From contig CM070730.1 in assembly GCA_036346275.1 (NCBI GenBank), positions 40,842,918-40,906,917 on the forward strand: a stretch of DNA of 64,000 nt. Reading direction: 5' to 3'. Position 1 is the stretch's first letter. Each line of letters opens with the position of its first letter. The position numbers and the translations under genes are program-made. The notes beneath the pieces are model-generated. The model was not told the origin of the DNA and searched no databases. It saw only the letters and a list, made by a program, of their open reading frames with translations. Origin of the DNA: Otatea glauca (lineage: Eukaryota; Streptophyta; Magnoliopsida; Poales; Poaceae). This document shows positions 57,131 through 64,000 of this stretch, piece by piece.

Positions 57131-60100
57131 ATGGACCGAAGGTGGATGTATGACAAGGACCGTTGCGGCACAGAGTTCTTTAATGGTGTGACTTGTTTTG
57201 TAAACGCGGTTGCGGTGCGCAAGTCGAAGAATCTGGCGGACTATATGTGTTGTCCATGCGTTGATTGCAAAAATGAGAAGCTATTTTCTACCATAGAGTC
57301 GATACGTGCACACTTGCTTCGAAGGGGTTTTAAGCCTGGCTATACCTATTGGACTAAGCACGGTGAAGATGAGATTGTAAATGAAGGGCAACACATTGCT
57401 GAAGATGACGGAGATAACGATATGACAGCGGTCGAAGATACGTTTGTCGATAGCCACGACGACGATCTGGATCAAATGTTGCGTGATGGGGAGGGGGACT
57501 TCACGAGTGAAAGAGAATTTCAAAAATTCCAACGTATGGTACAGGACTCCACAACACCAATGTACCCGGGCTGCAAGAAGGAGCAAAAAAAACTGCATAC
57601 CGTGCTTACACTACTGCAATTGAAGGCAAGCAACGGTTGGTCCGATAAGAGCTTCACTGAGCTGTTATGTCTCTTGGGGGACTTGCTTCCAGAGGGTAAT
57701 GTGTTGCCTACAACTACATACTAGGCCAAGCAGGTTGTTTGCCCATTGGGATTGGAAGTACAAAGAATACACGTATGTCCAAACGATTGCATGTTGTATC
57801 GCAATGAGTTTGCAGAGTTGGATGCCTATGCTATTTGCAAAGCAAAGCGGTATAAGGGCAACGATGATATCCATAACGATGATGTCGGGGTGGAGCATAA
57901 GAAGAAGATATCCCCCTGTAAGGTGGTGTGGTATATCCCTACAATCCCCCATCTGAAGCAATTGTTTGCGAACAAAAGGTATGCCCAATTGCTACGATGG
58001 CACGCCGAAGAGCGTAAGAAGGATGGAATGCTCAGACACCCTGCTGATTCTGTGCAATGGAGGAACATCGCCAGAAAATATAAGAAGCACTTTGCATATG
58101 ATGTGAGGAATATAACGATCGGGAAGAGTACGGATGGGATGAATCCTTTTGGCAACATGAGTAGTCGTCACAGTACTTGGCCGGTGACTCTATGTATCTA
58201 CAACCTTCCTCCTTAGCTTTGTATGAAGCGGAAGTACATTATGATGCCACTACTAATCCACGGGCCTAGGCAACCTGGCAACGATATCGATGTGTACCTC
58301 AAACCATTGGTTGAAGATCTTCTAATATTGTGGAACAATGGAGTACGGGTATGGGATGAGTACAAAAGAGAGAACTTTATCCTACGCGCATTGTTGTTCG
58401 TAACCATTAATGATTACCCTGCCCTTGGTAACCTATCGGGACAAATGACAAAAGGGTTCAACGGATGCGTCCAGTGCTTGGATGATACAGCTAGCCGGTG
58501 GCTGAAGAACTGTTGAAAAATGGCTTACATGCGGCATCGTAGGTTCCTTCGCAATGATCACCCATACCGTAATAATAAGAGAGCTTTTGATGGGACAAAA
58601 GAGACTACCTTAGCTTCGAAGAATCGCACTAGGAAACAAATATTTGCGGCTGTAAAGGATCTTCATATTATTCACGGAAAGGGAGCCAGCAGTACATCTA
58701 TCCCGAGTTCCCGTGATAAGGCTCCTTTGTGGAAAAAGAGATCAGTATTTTGGTTCCTACCTTATTGGCAACACTTGGAAGTTTGACACGCAATCGATGT
58801 CATGAGAACGTGTGTGACAGCATGCTTGGTATCTTACTGGATATACCTGGCAAAACAAAAGATACCCTCTACGCACGGATGGACCTTGAAGATATGAAAC
58901 TCAAGAAGGAGCTACATCATGAAGAAATGGATACAGGTGGAAAGTACCTTCCCGCAGCCTACTACACTCTGAGCAAGAAAGAAAAAATTAGCGTGTGCGA
59001 ATGCTTGCATGGAGTCAAAGTTCCGTCTGGTTACTCTGTCAACATAAAGAGACTAGTCTCAATGAAAGACTTAAAATTAATTGGCATGAAGTCTCACGAT
59101 TGCTACGTGATGATGACACAGATGCTTCCAATTGCAATTAGGGGTGTTCTGCCAGAGAAAGTACGAGACCCAATTATAAAGTTGTGTTCATTCTTCAACG
59201 CGATTTCACAGAAGCCCATCGATACGTTAAAACTAGATAAGCTGTAGGAAGACATGGTCGACACTCTGTGCAGGCTCGAGGTGTGTTTCCTTCCATCTTT
59301 CTTTGATATTATGGTCCATGTCATTGTTCACATTGTGAAAGAGATACGGATTCTTGGTTCTGTGTTTCTATATCAGATATACCCTTTCAAGAGGTTCATG
59401 GGGGTTATAAAGAAATATGTTCGTAACCAACATCGGCCGTAAGGCTGCATTGCCGATGGTTGGGGAACCGAGGAGGTCATTGAGTTCTGCGTCGATTATA
59501 TCGATCTCAAACAAATTGGTGTGCTTATATCTCAGCATGAGGGGAGGCTACAGGGAAAAATGACACTAGGCGAGAAATCACTCCGTACAACCAATCTAGC
59601 ATCATTCACACAATCACATTTCGCAGTTTTGGGACAATCAGTTGTGGTGGCCCCGTATGTCAACATGCACAAGAGCATGCTATCCAGAACAAACCCAGGG
59701 AAGTCAGAAGGTTGGATCACGAGAGAGCATAGTGATAACTTCGGTGATTGGTTGCATAGGCACATGATGCATACGGAGATAGAGTGCGCTCAGTTGAAAG
59801 TGTTGGCCCAGGGACCGTCAACTACAATTCGGACATTCCAAGGATACGACATAAATGGTTTTGCATTTTATACAAGAGCACAAGATAAAAAGAGCACGAA
59901 CGAAAACAGCGATATCCGTACAGATGCCTATGACAACAATGAAAATAGGCAAAGCTACTACGGATTCATAGAAGAGATTTGAGAGTTTGACTATGGACCT
60001 TTGAAGGTCCCTCTCTTTCGGTGCCAATGGGTCAGACATCCAGGGGGTGTTAACATCGACAACTACGGTATCACTACCGTGGACATCAAACTCGTCGGAT

Positions 60101-60429
60101 ACAGGGAAGAACCATTCATACATGGTAATTTTGTTACACAAATCTTCTTTGTAACTGAACTGGCTAACAAGGAACGCCACATGGTTATTCAAGGAAAAAG
60201 AAGAATTATCGGAGTTCAGAATGTTGTCGACGAGGAAGAATACAACCAATTCGATGAGCTTCCTCCTTTCGGAGAGGACGTTGACCTAAGTCTCATGGAA
60301 GAGAGTGAGGAAGCTACGTACATACGCCGCGATCATAACAAAGGTCGAATCATAGATTACTTGTACAAATTAAAGATATGCTTTCTTTTGTACGAACGAC
60401 ATGTTTATTTTCTCATGTGTAACAATTAA
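57131..60429 (+). pseudogene. TNP2-type CACTA transposase, full length with seven in-frame stops (CACTA-3)
   Basis: It runs from MDRRWMYDKDRCGTEF (57131) through all domains of the family: Transpos_assoc with CPCVDCKN near 57260; the TNP2 core with CPNDCMLYRNEF (57780), STDGMNPFGNMSSRHSTWP (58130), MKRKYIMMPLLIHGPRQPG (58225) and NDYPALGNLSG (58410); then the DUF4218 region with GMKSHDCYVMMTQMLP near 59090 and FDIMVHVIVHIVKEIR near 59305; and the DUF4216-like C-terminus around 60020-60130. The frame is constant over long blocks but is stopped at 57722, 58214, 58514, 58784, 59245, 59440 and 59980, and a frame change lies near 58786-58800. It was probably inactivated by base substitution rather than by deletion. 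It shows the complete order of which CACTA-1 and CACTA-2 keep only parts. Confidence 0.9.
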
Positions 60430-60721
60430 TGTATTATATGAAGTAATGGATTTGACTGCATTTGTGTGAAATTATTTATAGCATTTGTGTGAATTTTTGA
60501 AGCATTATTTGATTCATAAAATATTAAAACAATGAGCAATCTGGTTTTTTAGAATTTTATAACTTAGTCAAAATTAGGGGAAAATAATTATATAAAATAG
60601 TATACGTCCTGCAGTATGCTTCCAAAAATTTTCAGATAATTTGGATCAAATTTGATAGTATTTCAAAAATCCCAAAGCCGTTAGCCTTTGAAATGAAATA
60701 AACTAGACTGGGCGTACACCA

Positions 60722-61062
60722 ACTTATCACTGCCGGTTTCCTTAGAAAACTGGCAGTACTGTATATTATTAGTGCCGGTTTGTAGAATAAACCGGCAGTG
60801 ATAAGTAATATCACTGCCGGTCGTACTTAACCCCGGCAGTGATACTTCGTATCACTGCCGGGTTTTAGCAGAACCGGTAGTGATAAGGCCACTATCACTG
60901 TCGGCTCTCTTTAACCTTGGCAGTGATACATTGTATTACTGCCGGGTTTTAGTAGAGCCGGCAGTGATAAGGCCACTATCACTGCCGGCTCTCTTTGTGA
61001 CCCGACAGTGATATACTATCACTGCCGGTTCTTGTGGTGACCCGGCAGTGATAGTCGACCCC
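60722..61062. repeat. Internal array of CACTA-3 subterminal-type repeats
   Basis: About fourteen copies of TATCACTGCCGG and its inverse, the same motif as at 55905-56215, but located in the middle of the element between TNP2 and the second gene. No CACTA terminus or target duplication borders it. Confidence 0.85.
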
Positions 61063-61079
61063 TATAAATATCACTGTCG

Positions 61080-61370
61080 CGCCCAACCCAAACCCTCTCC
61101 TGTCACTTGCATCTCCGCCACCTTCACCTCCGTGCCTTCGGCCACATCTAGCCTCCCCTCTGCCGTCTCGGGCCTTTAGCCATCACCTTCGCCTCCGCGC
61201 CGCCTCGAGCCTTCCCGCCGCCACGTCGTCCTCCCCGCAGTCGCCGCCGTCGCATCCCCACCGAGGTGAAGCCATTTCTCTCCCTTCCCCGTGCCCTCCT
61301 CCTCCCTCCCGAGTCCGTCGAAGACCCGCCGCCGTTCGCGCTCGCCAATGGGCTGACCTAGCCGGTTGTT
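61080..61370 (+). other. GC-rich block after the internal array, possible leader of the second gene
   Basis: The sequence changes abruptly to a CT- and GC-rich composition just after TATAAATA (61054-61061), which could be a TATA box for a transcript reading right. Open frames on both strands are short. A function as 5' leader or first exon of the second gene is inferred from position. Confidence 0.4.
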
Positions 61371-63300
61371 CAGAGAAATGATGTTTCAGAGAAATGATGT
61401 TTCAAGGGTTTTGGGATTTTTGACGTATTGTCTTCTCTCTGTTGATTCAGCTCTACTGACAAGTCTTTGTATTTTCCTTCGTTCCTTCATCTATGGACTG
61501 GAAGATATTGTTTGCAAAGTTGGTGTTTTAGTTGATAGCGATTGCAAACTCTTTGTCATTCGGAGGTGCAGGAGGTGTTAACACCTTTGTGATTCAACAT
61601 TGTTGTATACACTACCTAGAACATGCTTGAAATGACATTCTTATGTAGTTTTGTATTCTGCTGCGGGCTTTGTATGAATCTCCTAATATATTAGATGTAG
61701 TGGTGGCCATGGAGCGGTTTAGTTCCATCTATTCTCATACGTGATTACCTATTTAATGGTTGGGATTTGTGGTTGCAACATGGCACTCTTTGTGTCACAT
61801 GTGGAATCTGGCGGAGCATCAACAATTATTTTATTTTCCTAGCTTGATGATAATATTTAGCAAGTGTGACTGAGGTTGTACTCGTAACTTTTTTATTCGC
61901 TGAGAAACAGATGCAGATTCAAGAAAAATATGTATGTATGTGTAGATCTCCTGTGTATGTGTATATATCCTATGTATGTATATGTGTATATTTGTGTTCA
62001 TGTGTCCTTCAAAGATTGATGTGTATAAAGGAAAAAAATATGTGTACATGTTCTTTAAAGATGTGTATGTGTCTTTCAAATATGTGTATTAATTTTATTT
62101 CTTTGAATTGATAAGTTCGGCAATTGTTATGTATTTGTTGTTGAATTGACATCATAAAATATCTGTACATTATTATTGAGTACTCCCTCTGTTAAAAAAT
62201 ATTAGCCGTATTTTAATTTTACAAGTTGCGGTGAAATTGAAATTAAGAAAGATAGAAGAGAAAATGTCTTAGGTCGAACTGCTATTGCCTCTAAGTATAA
62301 GCAAAAATAATATCAGTTCGAACAATTTTGAGTTAAGTCTATATTAAGCCTTGATGATAATCTATATGAAAACAATCTCGAATAAGTACAAAATATCACG
62401 GGACGAACTTTAAAACACTCGTAGGGATATCCCCTACTTATGCCTGAAAAATGGTTAGAATATCTTATACGATGTAGCCGCAATCATAAAAAGAATAGTG
62501 GACCGCAAACGTGCAAACAACATGGTCATTTAAGCTTTTTTGGCAGCCCGTAAAATACCCTGTATTAATACAAAATAATGAGGGAATAGCCCTGAAACAT
62601 TATTTGATATATATACTACCATAATCTGGGAAGAGATCCTAATAAAAACTTGCTTTGCATCTGAATCCAATCACAACAAAAACCCTAAATGTTCACAAAC
62701 TACACAGATTTGATATCACTTAAGCCTTTTCGGCGGCTCGTAAAACAACTCGTCTAAACTTAAATTTTGAGGAATTTGGTTCAGAAACACACTTTAGTAT
62801 ATGGACAACCAAATTATAGAAAAATATCCAAATTACAGCTTCCTTATCATATAAAATCTGTTAACGCAAACACCCTAAATTGCTCCCATGAATGTTTTCC
62901 TCTTATCAATCCAAACCTTACTGTTTTCCTCTTATCAATCCAAACCTTAGTGTATGAACATAGGCTCATATGCTTTTACATCTATATATGTTCATTCGTT
63001 ATGTCTATCTTCATTTGTACGTGTCGTTCAAAAATGACCTTGTTAATTTGAAATTTTCGATAAACTTGCTAGGAATGGCCTCTGACCAGGGACATTGTCG
63101 GAGAGAGCCGGGCCCTCAAATATGGATGAAGGAGGAATAGGTAGCCTGACCCACAGCCCAACGTCCTACCTGAACTTGGAAGATCCTGCCATGGACCAAC
63201 CTGACGTCACTAACGTAGGCGAGGTAAAACATTAGTACACTGTGGTTCCCAAAATATTGTAGGCCCAGACGACTAATAAGAAGATCAAATTGTAGGCTCA
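61371..63300. other. CACTA-3 interior between GC-rich block and second gene
   Basis: AT-rich, intron-like. It includes a GT/AT-rich simple-sequence patch at 61930-62090 and 'actccctctgttaaaaaat' at 62182, which resembles one end of a Stowaway-type MITE without a visible partner. Bases 62300-62770 form a stretch related to LTR D (7390-7650). No coding support was seen except the start of the next gene near the end. Confidence 0.5.
62300..62770 (+). repeat. Diverged relative of an LTR D segment
   Basis: It shares with 7390-7650, in the same order, 'tttaaaacact', 'cctgaaaaatggtta' and the later 'acttaagc..tttcggc'. The similarity is clear but diverged. It could be a fragment of a related LTR inside CACTA-3, or a common insertion present in both. 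Confidence 0.5.
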
Positions 63301-63301
63301 G

Positions 63302-64000
63302 ATGTTTGATCAACGAAGGCAGCGCGCAAGTCGTGGTTCGAACAAGATGCCTAAGGGACTTTTTAACATAGTAGAGCACTCGGTAGTCGGGGAACCTGCT
63401 CATCCGAGTCAACGTTGGGGCCGTACACGACAGCATGCGGGGTTCTTGCTAGGGATGATGTGCCCATTAGCTGCAGATCATGGATTGGCTACCGAGGTAA
63501 CCATGGGTGCTTCGCAATGACCTAAAGAACTCGTTGTGGGACAAGCTAAAACAAGTGTTCCAGTTCCCCCAAAGGACCGAGCTGGTTGCAAAGAAACATG
63601 CACTATGCATCATGTGCACAGCGTGGAAGAATTGGAAGACGGCACTAAATAAGAACTATGTGAAGAAGAATGAAACGCCGAATTTTGAAACGTACCCAAA
63701 GTTAAGAGAGTTTTGGGGGGACTTTGTGGCGTACAAGAGGTCTGAAGAAGCGCAGATAGTAAGTCAAGTGAAGAAGGCAAACGCGGATAAGAATATTCAC
63801 CCTCACATACTAGGAACAGGAGGGTACGTGAAGAAAATACCAGCATGGGATCGGACCGAAGAAGAACTAACCCGCAAGGGTGTCATTCCTACGACGACCA
63901 CCTTGAGCGAACAATCGAAGCACTGGTTGCTTGGGAGTGGTGCTACTATCTCGGATGATGGCAGCTTAAGCTTCAGAAGCGATAGAGAGCAGGAAGTGTC
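63302..64000 (+). CDS. Second CACTA gene, Transposase_24 (Ptta/En/Spm) type, 3'-incomplete
   Basis: Two probable exons. The first, around 63302-63494, has RRQRASRGSNK and 'EPAHPSQRWGRTRQHAG'; a splice donor 'atg|gtaac'-like site is possible near 63497. The second, from about 63512, is open to the window end and reads LRNDLKNSLWDKLKQVFQF, then 'AWKNWKTALNKNYVKKNETP', 'YPKLREFWGDFVAYKRSEEA' and 'HILGTGGYVKKIPAWDR'. This pattern is typical of the plant Ptta/En/Spm transposase family, the second protein of CACTA elements, thought to bind the repeat arrays. Exon borders are approximate and earlier exons were not identified. No stop codon interrupts the 3' exon, unlike the TNP2 gene of the same element. 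Confidence 0.7.

Larger units (their letters stand above)
55881..64000 (+). mobile_element. CACTA-3, large En/Spm-type element running off the window
   Basis: It starts CACTACTACACAACAGGC at 55881, followed by an array of TATCACTGCCGG/CCGGCAGTGATA repeats, a broken TNP2 gene on the plus strand (57131-60429), a second array of the same repeats, a GC-rich block and the beginning of a second transposase-related gene that is still open at 64000. No matching right terminus (TAGTAGTG) was found before the window end, so the element continues. Two-gene CACTA elements with TNP2 plus a second protein are well known in grasses. Confidence 0.9.

Noticed and set aside
62182..62270. Possible Stowaway-type MITE
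   Set aside because: Only one end resembles the known CTCCCTCYGT terminus. No inverted partner or TA duplication was found.
1..64000. tRNA, rRNA or other structured RNA genes
   Set aside because: No cloverleaf with the conserved T-loop sequence and no rRNA segment was recognised. Only tRNA-complementary primer-binding sites of retrotransposons were seen.

Overview
The window is nuclear DNA of a grass, probably Oryza or a near relative. It holds one intact gene in deeply nested transposable elements. The evidence is a three-exon NAC gene of the secondary-wall (SWN/NST/SND) type with plant GT-AG splice sites, En/Spm (CACTA) elements with TNP2-type transposases, and Ty1/copia retrotransposons with plant-type LTRs. 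Nothing prokaryotic was seen. The genus is an inference.

Left block (1-26657). A solo-like LTR (remnant F, ending 26657) was hit by a CACTA element (CACTA-2, 2173-26443). CACTA-2 then received LTR C (1-2172) and a very long LTR D (4124-25288, target duplication GTACC). D itself carries LTR E (8498-15833), a 4 kb CACTA element (CACTA-1, 15877-19847, duplication ATC) and LTR A (21435-25049, duplication TTATG). E carries LTR B (12719-15504). Target duplications are visible for most insertions, so their order can be read directly. None of these long LTRs has gag or pol beside it.

Middle block (26911-53181). Three copia retrotransposons sit one inside another. Copia-1 is on the minus strand (226 bp LTRs, duplication GAAAT). 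It holds Copia-2 on the plus strand (31074-50350, duplication GTATT, Sirevirus-like). One LTR of Copia-2 holds Copia-3 on the minus strand (40878-49194, duplication GTATG). All three have recognisable gag and pol, all broken. Many breaks between 27 and 49 kb fall at CAG/CTG/CCG trinucleotides or in homopolymers, which suggests consensus errors as well as real decay.

Gene (53346-55077, minus strand). A NAC transcription factor of about 387 residues matches the family of secondary-wall master switches. Copia-1 begins 165 bp beyond its stop codon, and a third CACTA element (CACTA-3) begins about 800 bp upstream of its start codon.

Right block (55881-64000). CACTA-3 runs off the window. It has a 5' terminal motif, an array of TATCACTGCCGG-type subterminal repeats, a TNP2 gene broken by seven stop codons, a second internal array of the same repeats, and the start of a second transposon gene (Transposase_24/Ptta type) that is still open at the window end.

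The only gene likely to serve the host is the NAC factor. The rest is transposon sequence whose layering, conserved LTR hairpin and error or decay patterns are described under findings.
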